Below are positions 1 through 5,499 of a stretch of DNA of 5,499 nucleotides, in pieces (within the stretch, counting starts at the first letter, position 1; each line of letters starts with the position of its first letter). Source of the stretch: Desulfobacteraceae bacterium. Its GTDB lineage: Bacteria; Desulfobacterota; Desulfobacteria; Desulfobacterales; Desulfosalsimonadaceae. Position numbers and translations under genes: made by a program. The notes under the pieces are model-generated. The model was not told the DNA's origin. It searched no databases and saw nothing but the letters and a program-made list of their open reading frames with translations. Where the stretch lies: NCBI GenBank assembly GCA_027353395.1, contig DAIEHU010000195.1:1-5499 (forward strand), written 5' to 3'.

Positions 1-970
1 TAACAATGCGGCAGCGGTTCTTTTGTGCCTCGACACCCTTGCCAGGGGCAGGGAAGTCATTGTGTCCAGGGGAGAACTGGTGGAAATCGGCGGCTCATTC
101 CGGATTCCCGATGTCATGGCGAAGAGCGGGGCGATGCTAAGAGAAGTCGGCACCACCAACCGGACGCATTTGCATGATTATGAGCGGGCCATTACGGATA
201 CCACCGGCCTGCTCATGAAAGTCCATACCAGCAATTTCGGCATCGTGGGCTTCACCTCCAGCGTTCCTTTAAAAGACCTGGCTGCACTTGGCGAACAGCG
301 CCATTTGCCGGTAATGGAAGACCTGGGCTCCGGCACCTTTATTGATTTTTCAAAATACGGGCTGCTCAAAGAACCCACGGTTCAAGAATCCGTCCGGGCG
401 GGCGCGGACATTGTGACCTTCAGCGGCGACAAACTGCTTGGCGGCCCCCAGGCCGGGATTATCCTGGGCAGACCGTCCATCATCGCCGAAATCCGGCAAA
501 ATCCGCTGACACGGGCGCTCCGCATCGACAAACTCACCCTTGCGGCACTGGAAATCACCCTGCGGCTCTACCGGGATGAAGAAACCGCCATTCGCGCCAT
601 CCCGACGCTGGCCATGCTGACCTGCCCCATTGAAGTAATTGAAAAAAAAGCGGGAACGCTCAAAAACAGGCTTGACGCATCCGGTGACCCGCGCATAGAG
701 GCACATCTCATGGCTACCGCATCCATGGCGGGCGGCGGCGCACTGCCCCTGATGCCCCTGCCAAGCCGGTCGGTGGGGATCCGCATCGCCGGGATGACCG
801 CCGGAACCCTTGAGAAAAAAATGCGCAAAAACGATCCGCCGGTTATCGGCCGCATCGAAAACGACATATTTATAATGGACATGCGCACCGTGGAGACCGA
901 TGAACTGCCGGAAATCGCCCACGCACTGCTAACCTGCATTAAAGGGATGGATAATGCCACTAATCACTGA
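1..970 (+). CDS. selA: L-seryl-tRNA(Sec) selenium transferase (selenocysteine synthase), 3' part
   Basis: SelA is a cytoplasmic PLP enzyme that converts seryl-tRNA(Sec) to selenocysteinyl-tRNA(Sec) using selenophosphate. The reading frame is open from base 2, so the gene begins upstream; about 322 residues are visible and, by comparison with the roughly 460-residue E. coli protein, some 140-150 N-terminal residues are missing. Family landmarks appear in order: NNNAAAVLL at the left edge, VSRGELVEIGG with FRIPDVM, EVGTTNRTH, LLMKVHTSNF, DLGSG, and the PLP-lysine motif FSGDKLLGGPQAG with the lysine codon at 431-433. The C-terminal part has GGALPLMPLPS and PPVIGRI, as in known SelA. No frameshift is visible. 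The TTG at 23-25 is an internal leucine codon, not a start. The 3' end overlaps the next gene by 17 nt. selB and the Sec tRNA gene are not in the window. Identification is very secure. Confidence 0.97.
   Translation, partial: NNAAAVLLCLDTLARGREVIVSRGELVEIGGSFRIPDVMAKSGAMLREVGTTNRTHLHDYERAITDTTGLLMKVHTSNFGIVGFTSSVPLKDLAALGEQRHLPVMEDLGSGTFIDFSKYGLLKEPTVQESVRAGADIVTFSGDKLLGGPQAGIILGRPSIIAEIRQNPLTRALRIDKLTLAALEITLRLYRDEETAIRAIPTLAMLTCPIEVIEKKAGTLKNRLDASGDPRIEAHLMATASMAGGGALPLMPLPSRSVGIRIAGMTAGTLEKKMRKNDPPVIGRIENDIFIMDMRTVETDELPEIAHALLTCIKGMDNATNH
941..947 (+). promoter_or_regulatory. Ribosome binding site of the TPR gene, inside selA
   Basis: The purine-rich AAAGGGA lies 6 nt before the ATG at 954, within the last codons of selA. 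It supports 954 as the start and implies that translation of the TPR gene is coupled to the end of selA translation. Confidence 0.6.
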
Positions 971-2324
971 GGACATTCGCTGGAGTCAGAGTTCAAATCA
1001 ACAGTTCTTGTTCGCCAGGACCGATGCCGCCCATCCGGAAGGATCTGATCCGGAGAAGATACACCCGGAAGCCGCGGCGAAGGATGTGGCGGAACCCGGC
1101 GAAATATCCAGCAGCATATCAAAACTGAAAGAGAAATTTCCGTCTGTCCTGACTGGAGAGGATTTCCTGAACGCCGCCATGACCTTTGTGGCGGATGCCG
1201 GATCTTTTGCGGCGGCAGTGGTGCGAATAGATGACAGCCGTCATATAATCAACCCCAGCCAGGTGATGATGCTTCTTGCCGCGGCCCTGAACAAACTGTG
1301 CAAAAAAGTATCCGGCATGTGGGGGATCGTGAATCATGATTCCCTGGGGTGTTTTTTCCCAGGGAAAACCGGGGAAAAATGCCGGGTCATGATAGACGCT
1401 CTCAAAAAACACCTTTCCGGAAAATGCACGGAAACCGTTTCCGCGGGCCTGGCCGTCTATCCGGCCCTTACCTATGACAAGCGCCATATCCTTGACAATG
1501 CCGGCAAAGCCCTTGAACATGCGGCATTTTTCGGCCCGAATAGCTGCGTGGCGTTTGATGCCGTGAGTTTGAATATCAGCGGGGATAAATATTATCAGAA
1601 TGGCGACATTGAGGGCGCCATGAGGGAATTCCACTTGGGCCTGGCGCTCGATCCGGATAATATCAATGTGCATAACAGCCTCGGGGTATGTTACGGAATC
1701 AAAGGCGATCTTGATAAAGCGCTGCAAGAATTTAAAGCCGCCATCCGGCTGGCCCCAAAAGAAATCATGGCGATGTACAACACGGGCTATGTGTATTTTT
1801 TAAAAAAAGAATATTCCACGGCCCTGGACTATTTTCTCAAGGCCGAACGCATTGACAGCTCCGTATTCGAACTGGCGATCCAGACCGGCAGGATTTATCT
1901 GGAGCTGAATCAGCCGGAAAACGCCAAAAAATATATAGAAACCGCCACCACCCTGAATCCGAAATCCGCTGCCGCATTCCGCCTGATGGGAGACACCTAT
2001 ACCCTTCTGGACCGGATTTCCGACGCCACCACCGCCTATAAAACGGCGCTGAAACTCAATCCGGAAAATGCGGAAGCGCTTTCGGCCTTGGGCTACCTGT
2101 ATGAAATACAGACGAAAAATGCTGAAATCGCCTTGATGTTCTGCCGCCAGGCGGCAGGGATAGACCCGAAAAACGGGCTTTTTCATCACCGTCTGGGCCG
2201 CCTGTATTTAAACCGCAATCAGGCTGAAGCCGCCCTGGACGCTTTCCAGAAAGCCAGGGAACTGGGATATCCATCGGATGAATACATCGCACAAGCCCTC
2301 AAAATAGTCTCGTCAGAGAGATAG
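954..2324 (+). CDS. Tetratricopeptide repeat protein with degenerate GGDEF-like N-terminal domain
   Basis: This 456-residue protein has three parts. Residues 1-60 are polar and low in complexity, with no signal peptide or membrane segment, so it is probably cytoplasmic. Residues about 68-202 look like a decayed GGDEF domain: a hydrophobic strand with RIDD (91-94), then WGIV-NHDSL-GCFFP (123-136) where GG(D/E)EF-xxxxP is expected, then TVSAGLAVYP (161-170) and a KALEHAAFFGPNS segment matching the usual C-terminal GGDEF pattern. The two glycines and the second acidic residue of the signature are lost, so cyclase activity is unlikely. Residues about 204-438 hold roughly seven TPR units, with repeated endings such as ALDPDN, RLAPKE, TLNPKS and KLNPEN. 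TPRs normally form a protein-binding scaffold. The partner is unknown and no gene name is recognised. The ATG at 954 is supported by a purine-rich ribosome site; the gene overlaps selA by 17 nt and is followed 10 nt later by fmdB. TPR assignment is strong; the GGDEF ancestry is read by eye. Confidence 0.9.
   Translation: MPLITEDIRWSQSSNQQFLFARTDAAHPEGSDPEKIHPEAAAKDVAEPGEISSSISKLKEKFPSVLTGEDFLNAAMTFVADAGSFAAAVVRIDDSRHIINPSQVMMLLAAALNKLCKKVSGMWGIVNHDSLGCFFPGKTGEKCRVMIDALKKHLSGKCTETVSAGLAVYPALTYDKRHILDNAGKALEHAAFFGPNSCVAFDAVSLNISGDKYYQNGDIEGAMREFHLGLALDPDNINVHNSLGVCYGIKGDLDKALQEFKAAIRLAPKEIMAMYNTGYVYFLKKEYSTALDYFLKAERIDSSVFELAIQTGRIYLELNQPENAKKYIETATTLNPKSAAAFRLMGDTYTLLDRISDATTAYKTALKLNPENAEALSALGYLYEIQTKNAEIALMFCRQAAGIDPKNGLFHHRLGRLYLNRNQAEAALDAFQKARELGYPSDEYIAQALKIVSSER
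1340..1366 (+). other. Perfect 9-bp intragenic hairpin
   Basis: TTCCCTGGG (1340-1348) pairs perfectly with CCCAGGGAA (1358-1366) around a 9-nt loop containing six T. It lies inside the TPR gene over the codons of the decayed GGDEF signature (residues D129 to K138). No T-run follows the stem on the + strand, so it is not a standard terminator. Function is unknown and it may be incidental to the coding sequence. Confidence 0.4.
2141..2157. other. 17-bp perfect palindrome within the TPR gene
   Basis: CTGCCGCC-A-GGCGGCAG reads the same on both strands and would fold into a GC-rich 7-bp stem with a 3-nt loop. It encodes CRQAAG of a TPR helix. It is present once in the window, so it cannot be called a REP-type repeat from this sequence, and no regulatory role can be supported. 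Confidence 0.3.
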
Positions 2325-2327
2325 GAG
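2323..2327 (+). promoter_or_regulatory. Strong Shine-Dalgarno sequence of fmdB
   Basis: AGGAG sits 7 nt before the ATG at 2335 and overlaps the TAG stop codon (2322-2324) of the TPR gene. It is the clearest ribosome binding site in the window and fixes the fmdB start. Confidence 0.75.
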
Positions 2328-2334
2328 AAGTTCC

Positions 2335-2565
2335 ATGCCGATTTATGAATATACATGCCACAAATGCCACAAAAAATTTGAAGCCCTGATCATGGGGGGC
2401 GATACCCCAAAATGCCCAGTTTGCGGAGCGTCTTCGGTCAAACGCCTTATGTCCGCATGCGGTTTCGTGAGCAAGGGCGCGGGCGGGGAAACCGCCAGCC
2501 GTTCCGCCAGCGCCTCATCCTGCGCCGGATGCAGTTCCTCCAGTTGTTCCAGCTGCGGGTCTTGA
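2335..2565 (+). CDS. FmdB-family zinc-ribbon protein
   Basis: This is a 76-residue protein of the FmdB/CxxC_CxxC_SSSS family, a small putative regulatory zinc ribbon first named from a formamidase/amidase cluster. The start MPIYEYTC is diagnostic. Two CxxC knuckles, C8-C11 (CHKC) and C27-C30 (CPVC), should bind one zinc or iron ion. A short alpha/beta core ends near residue 45, followed by a Gly/Ser/Ala linker and a tail with two further CxxC-like pairs (C63, C66, C71, C74) rich in serine. Such tails occur in many family members, but their role is unknown. The start has a strong AGGAG seven bases upstream. The stop TGA shares its last base with the ATG of hemC, so the two are probably translationally coupled. 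It may regulate or assist metal handling in this cluster, but the sequence does not show that. Family assignment is secure; function is not. Confidence 0.93.
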   Translation: MPIYEYTCHKCHKKFEALIMGGDTPKCPVCGASSVKRLMSACGFVSKGAGGETASRSASASSCAGCSSSSCSSCGS

Positions 2566-3509
2566 TGAAAACCCATCTCATTATCGGAACCCGGGGCAGC
2601 GCCCTTGCATTATGGCAGGCAAACTGGGTCAAATCCGGGCTTATCAGCCGTCATCCTTCCCTTTCCGTTGATCTGTCCATCATCAAAACCAAAGGGGATA
2701 TGATTCTGGACGTGCCCCTGGCGAAAGTGGGGGGCAAGGGACTGTTTGTCAAGGAAATCGAAGAGGCACTCAAAGACGGCCGCATTGATATGGCGGTACA
2801 CAGCATGAAGGACATGCCCGCGGAAATCCCTGACGGGTTGTGTATTGCGGCGGTTCCGGAGCGGGAAAGTCCATGTGATGTCCTGATATCCCGGAACAAT
2901 ATTCCGTTATCCCAGTTGCCCAAAGGTGCCAGAATCGGGACGAGCAGCCTCCGCCGGGCGTCCCAACTGCGGTTTGCCCGGCCGGATATTGAGATCGTGC
3001 CGCTTCGGGGGAATTTAAACACCCGTATCCAGAAACTGGAAACTGAGGCACTGGATGCGGTGGTTCTGGCGGCCGCGGGCGTCAAGCGGCTCAATTTAGA
3101 AGAAAAAATTTCAGAATACATCGATTTTGATGTGCTTCTGCCGGCTGTGGGGCAAGGCGCGCTGTGCATTGAATCCCGGCAGGAGGATCCCGATACCCTC
3201 GCGCTTGTTCGGATTCTGGATCATGCCCTCACGCATCAATCCATCATTGCCGAACGGGCCTTTCTGCACCGGCTGGAAGGGGGATGCCAGGTGCCCATGG
3301 CCGCATACGGGACAATCAACGGCGAGGAATTGACGCTCACCGGCATGGTGGCGGAAATTGACGGCTCCGGCATCATCAAGGACGTTATCACCGGCCCGGC
3401 GGCAGACGCTCACCAAATCGGCACGAATCTCGCCGAACGGCTGATCCGCCAAGGGGCAAATGATATTTTGCAAAGACTCATCCAGGAATTAAACATTCAT
3501 GAGCCATAA
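2565..3509 (+). CDS. hemC: Hydroxymethylbilane synthase (porphobilinogen deaminase)
   Basis: HemC joins four porphobilinogen molecules into linear hydroxymethylbilane in the cytoplasm, the first common tetrapyrrole. With the ATG at 2565 the product is 314 residues, the usual family length (about 310-313), and begins MKTHLIIGTRGSALALWQA as expected. Landmarks: GTRGS near the N-terminus, KTKGD (41-45), GGKGLFVKEIE, VHSMKD with the catalytic aspartate D83 (D84 in E. coli), GTSSLRR, LRGNLNTR, LLPAVGQGAL, and EGGCQVPMAAYG with C241, the thioether anchor for the dipyrromethane cofactor (C242 in E. coli). All key residues are present, so the enzyme should be active. The frame stays open further upstream to 2412, but that part overlaps fmdB and carries no HemC similarity. 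There is no strong Shine-Dalgarno; the TGATG junction with fmdB suggests reinitiation. The end overlaps cobA-hemD by 11 nt, matching consecutive pathway steps. Confidence 0.97.
   Translation: MKTHLIIGTRGSALALWQANWVKSGLISRHPSLSVDLSIIKTKGDMILDVPLAKVGGKGLFVKEIEEALKDGRIDMAVHSMKDMPAEIPDGLCIAAVPERESPCDVLISRNNIPLSQLPKGARIGTSSLRRASQLRFARPDIEIVPLRGNLNTRIQKLETEALDAVVLAAAGVKRLNLEEKISEYIDFDVLLPAVGQGALCIESRQEDPDTLALVRILDHALTHQSIIAERAFLHRLEGGCQVPMAAYGTINGEELTLTGMVAEIDGSGIIKDVITGPAADAHQIGTNLAERLIRQGANDILQRLIQELNIHEP
3484..3487 (+). promoter_or_regulatory. Ribosome binding site of cobA-hemD, inside hemC
   Basis: AGGA lies 11 nt before the ATG at 3499, a slightly long spacing, within the last codons of hemC. 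It supports the start at 3499, which also gives the exact family N-terminus (KVYLVGAGPGD). Confidence 0.5.
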
Positions 3510-5025
3510 AGTCTATCTGGTGGGCGCAGGCCCAGGGGACACGGGACTGCTGACGCTAAAAGGAAAAACCTGCATCGAACGGGCGGATGTCATCGTCTAT
3601 GATTATCTGGCTGCCGATGCATTATTGCAATACGCCCGAAAAGACGCGGAGTTGATTTACGCCGGAAAAAAAGGCGGGGACCATACCCTTACACAGACGG
3701 AAATCAACGCCCTGCTGATCCGGAAAGCCAGCCAGGGCCATACGGTCACGCGCTTAAAGGGCGGCGATCCCTTTATATTCGGTCGCGGCGGGGAAGAAAT
3801 TGAAGCCCTGATTGATGCTGGCATCTCTTTCGAGGTGGTTCCCGGCGTCACATCGGCCATCGCGGCTCCCGCCTATGCCGGGATTCCCCTGACCCACCGG
3901 AAATTCACGTCCACCGTGACCTTCATCACCGGACATGAAAATCCGGATAAGGAAGCATCAAACATCAACTGGAAAGCCCTGGCTGACATGGGCGGCACCC
4001 TGGTGTTTCTCATGGGCGTCAAAAATCTGCCGAATATTGTCTCCCGGCTCAGACAGCGGGGGATGAACGAAAATACACCCGCGGCCCTCGTCAGATGGGG
4101 CACCACCACGAAACAGCAGACGGTGACGGGCACGCTGGCCACCATTATCGAAAACGTCCGCATCGCCGGATTAACCTCTCCGTGCATTATTGTGGTGGGC
4201 GACGTGGTGGCCCTTCGGGAAAAAATGCAATGGTTTGAAAACCGGCCCCTGTTCGGCAAAAAAATCGTCGTGACCCGGGCCAGGGCCCAGGCCAGCGGCA
4301 TGGTGGCCCAACTCACGGATCTGGGCGCGGAATGCCTGGAATATCCGGTCATCAGAACCATCCCGCCGGAAGACGATACCCGGCTTGATCAAGCCATTGA
4401 TGCCCTTTCCACTTACCACTGGGTTATTTTTACCAGCGTAAACGGGGTGGATTTCTTTTTCAACCGGCTGGAAGAGAACGGCTACGACGCACGGGCTTTT
4501 GGCGGCCTGCGCACCGCATGCATCGGGCCGGTGACCGCGGAGAGGCTCAGATCCCATGGCATCGCCACAGACATCCTCCCGGACAGTTTCCGGGCGGAAT
4601 CCATCATCAACGCCTTCCAAAATGAACCCATGACCGGAAAACGGGTGCTTTTGCCGCGTGCCGCCGAAGCGCGCATGGTGCTTCCCGAAGAATTAATCAG
4701 GATGGGGGCGGAGGTCGATGAAATCGCTGTTTACCGGACAGTGGACGACACGGAACATATCGGCCAACTGATCCGGCAGCTCGAAAACCAAGCCATTGAT
4801 CTCATCACCTTTACCAGCTCATCCACTGTCACCAATTTTAAGAAACTGCTTCCAAAAGACCGGTTTGATGCGCTCATGGCCCATACCGCCATCGCGGCCA
4901 TCGGCCCCATCACTGCTGAAACCGCTGAAAAAAACGGTTTTCAGGTGGACATCAGCGCGGACACTTACACCATTCCCGGATTATGCGACGCCATTGTGCG
5001 GCATTACCAGAATACGGGACGGTAG
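3499..5025 (+). CDS. cobA-hemD: Fused uroporphyrinogen-III C-methyltransferase / uroporphyrinogen-III synthase
   Basis: This 508-residue bifunctional protein cyclises hydroxymethylbilane to uroporphyrinogen III (HemD part) and methylates it twice with S-adenosylmethionine to precorrin-2 (SUMT/CobA part). The SUMT domain spans about 1-245: VYLVGAGPGD (6-14), YDYLA, GGDPFIFGRGGEE (88-100), VPGVTSA (114-120), GIPLTHR (128-134), FLMG (170-173) and PCIIVVGDVV (228-237). The HemD domain spans about 250-508: GKKIVVTRAR (253-262), FTSVNGV (311-317), GPVTAERL (343-350), LLPRAAEAR (384-392), VYRT (411-414), TFTSSSTV and AIGPITAETAEKNGF. Both halves look complete, with a very short linker. This fusion, next to hemC, is typical of clostridia and many deltaproteobacteria and channels flux toward siroheme, cobalamin and Ahb-type heme. 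No CysG-like dehydrogenase/ferrochelatase domain is attached, so precorrin-2 oxidation must be encoded elsewhere. It overlaps hemC by 11 nt. Confidence 0.96.
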   Translation: MSHKVYLVGAGPGDTGLLTLKGKTCIERADVIVYDYLAADALLQYARKDAELIYAGKKGGDHTLTQTEINALLIRKASQGHTVTRLKGGDPFIFGRGGEEIEALIDAGISFEVVPGVTSAIAAPAYAGIPLTHRKFTSTVTFITGHENPDKEASNINWKALADMGGTLVFLMGVKNLPNIVSRLRQRGMNENTPAALVRWGTTTKQQTVTGTLATIIENVRIAGLTSPCIIVVGDVVALREKMQWFENRPLFGKKIVVTRARAQASGMVAQLTDLGAECLEYPVIRTIPPEDDTRLDQAIDALSTYHWVIFTSVNGVDFFFNRLEENGYDARAFGGLRTACIGPVTAERLRSHGIATDILPDSFRAESIINAFQNEPMTGKRVLLPRAAEARMVLPEELIRMGAEVDEIAVYRTVDDTEHIGQLIRQLENQAIDLITFTSSSTVTNFKKLLPKDRFDALMAHTAIAAIGPITAETAEKNGFQVDISADTYTIPGLCDAIVRHYQNTGR

Positions 5026-5078
5026 AACAATCCGCACCCGAAATCAATATCCGGCGGCACCATGAGCCGACATCAGAA

Positions 5079-5499
5079 ATGCGGATAAAATTGGAAAATC
5101 AACAGCTTATTGACGCATACAAACGGCATTTGAATTATCTGCGGATATCCATCACTGACCGCTGCAACCTCAATTGTATTTACTGCAACCCCCTGGCGGC
5201 AGACGCCAAACTGCTTCACAAGGAAATTTTGCGGTATGAAGAAATTTTGCGCATCGCCCGCATCGGGGTGCGGTTGGGCATCACAAAAATCCGGGTGACC
5301 GGCGGAGAGCCGCTGGCCAGGAGAGGGTGCTGCGATTTTTTGCGGCAACTCGCCGGCATCGAGGGGCTAACCGATCTTTCCCTGACCACCAACGGCGTGC
5401 TGTTGCAGCGCCACGCCCAAGAGCTGGTCGAGCTCGGCCTTGACCGGATCAACGTTTCGATCGACGGGCCACGGGAAGTGCACGATGTGGAGCGCGGCG
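5079..5499 (+). CDS. moaA: MoaA-family radical SAM protein (GTP 3',8-cyclase or paralogue), 5' part
   Basis: About 140 residues are visible; the gene runs off the right edge. The N-terminus follows MoaA closely: QLIDAYKRHLNYLRIS (9-24), then TDRCNLNCIYC with the CxxxCxxC cysteines C29, C33 and C36 that bind the radical SAM 4Fe-4S cluster, RYEEILR, KIRVTGGEPLARR (70-82, GGEP contacts SAM) and LSLTTNGVLL. MoaA converts GTP to cyclic 8,9-dihydro-GTP, the first step to molybdenum cofactor. Two oddities: CNPL replaces the usual CMP after the third cysteine, and SIDGP...HD..RG (127-140) replaces the typical SLD segment, resembling SPASM-type radical SAM proteins. The C-terminal cluster cysteines and final GG of true MoaA lie outside the window, so the exact function is open. 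The ATG at 5079 gives the expected length before the motif but has only a weak ribosome site; TTG at 5091 is an alternative. It starts 53 nt after cobA-hemD, probably in the same operon. Confidence 0.8.
   Translation, partial: MRIKLENQQLIDAYKRHLNYLRISITDRCNLNCIYCNPLAADAKLLHKEILRYEEILRIARIGVRLGITKIRVTGGEPLARRGCCDFLRQLAGIEGLTDLSLTTNGVLLQRHAQELVELGLDRINVSIDGPREVHDVERG

Noticed and set aside
23..25. TTG at the left edge as the start of selA
   Set aside because: The frame is open from base 2 and the codons before it encode NNNAAAVL, a conserved internal SelA segment, so the gene is simply cut by the window edge.
350..922. Long open frames on the minus strand, also at 1119-1727 and 3873-4361
   Set aside because: They lie antisense to confidently identified genes and their translations show no recognisable family pattern.
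2412..2564. A start for hemC 51 codons upstream, giving a 365-residue protein
   Set aside because: The extra part is Arg/Gln-rich, lies wholly inside fmdB in another frame and has no HemC similarity. The ATG at 2565 gives the family N-terminus and length.
2563..2568. Tandem TGA-TGA at the end of the Cys-rich FmdB tail as possible selenocysteine codons, given selA nearby
   Set aside because: The second TGA overlaps the hemC start (TGATGA), FmdB proteins normally end here, and no hairpin resembling a bacterial SECIS was seen right after it.
5026..5078. Terminator, or molybdenum cofactor riboswitch, before the MoaA-like gene
   Set aside because: The gap is only 53 nt, has no stem followed by a T-run, and is too short for the known Moco riboswitch.
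5030..5086. 7-bp inverted repeat ATCCGCA/TGCGGAT whose right arm overlaps the ATG of the MoaA-like gene
   Set aside because: It is a short stem with a 43-nt loop, at a level expected by chance. It would be worth noting only if conserved in related genomes.
5062..5088. Eight-codon ORF upstream of and overlapping the MoaA-like start
   Set aside because: It has no convincing ribosome site and no leader-peptide features.
5223..5250. Imperfect tandem repeat GAAATTTTGCG in the MoaA-like gene
   Set aside because: It encodes EILR-yE-EILR, close to the normal MoaA sequence in this region, so codon reuse explains it.

Overview
The window is one tightly packed, co-directional (+ strand) gene cluster with six genes: the 3' part of selA (selenocysteine synthase), a degenerate-GGDEF/TPR protein, an FmdB-type zinc-ribbon protein, hemC (hydroxymethylbilane synthase), a fused cobA-hemD (SUMT / uroporphyrinogen-III synthase), and the 5' part of a MoaA-family radical SAM gene. 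No tRNA, rRNA, CRISPR array, insertion sequence or convincing terminator was seen. Both end genes are cut by the window edges.

Organism: the base composition looks moderately GC-rich. The combination of selenocysteine machinery, a CobA-HemD fusion directly after hemC, a small FmdB protein with a Cys/Ser-rich tail, and a TPR protein with a GGDEF-like front part suggests an anaerobic deltaproteobacterium-type bacterium (Desulfobacterota, possibly a sulfate reducer). This is inferred from gene content and protein style; no marker gene in the window proves it.

Layout: selA ends at 970 and overlaps the TPR gene (954-2324) by 17 nt. fmdB (2335-2565) follows 10 nt later, with a strong Shine-Dalgarno sequence overlapping the TPR stop codon. 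fmdB and hemC (2565-3509) share one base (TGATG), hemC and cobA-hemD (3499-5025) overlap by 11 nt, and the MoaA-like gene starts 53 nt downstream at about 5079. The overlaps point to one transcript with translational coupling through selA, TPR, fmdB, hemC and cobA-hemD. The radical SAM gene may belong to the same transcript.

Joint function: HemC and the CobA-HemD fusion carry out three consecutive steps, porphobilinogen to hydroxymethylbilane to uroporphyrinogen III to precorrin-2. Precorrin-2 is the branch point to siroheme, cobalamin and, in sulfate reducers and archaea, heme by the Ahb route. SelA makes selenocysteinyl-tRNA, and the MoaA-like protein probably acts in, or derives from, molybdenum cofactor synthesis. 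A possible common theme is cofactor supply for anaerobic redox enzymes such as formate dehydrogenases (Sec, Mo/W cofactor, heme), but this is inference. The most interesting points are the TPR protein whose GGDEF signature has decayed to NHDSL, and the MoaA-like protein that carries a SIDGP...HD..RG segment more typical of SPASM-type radical SAM enzymes.
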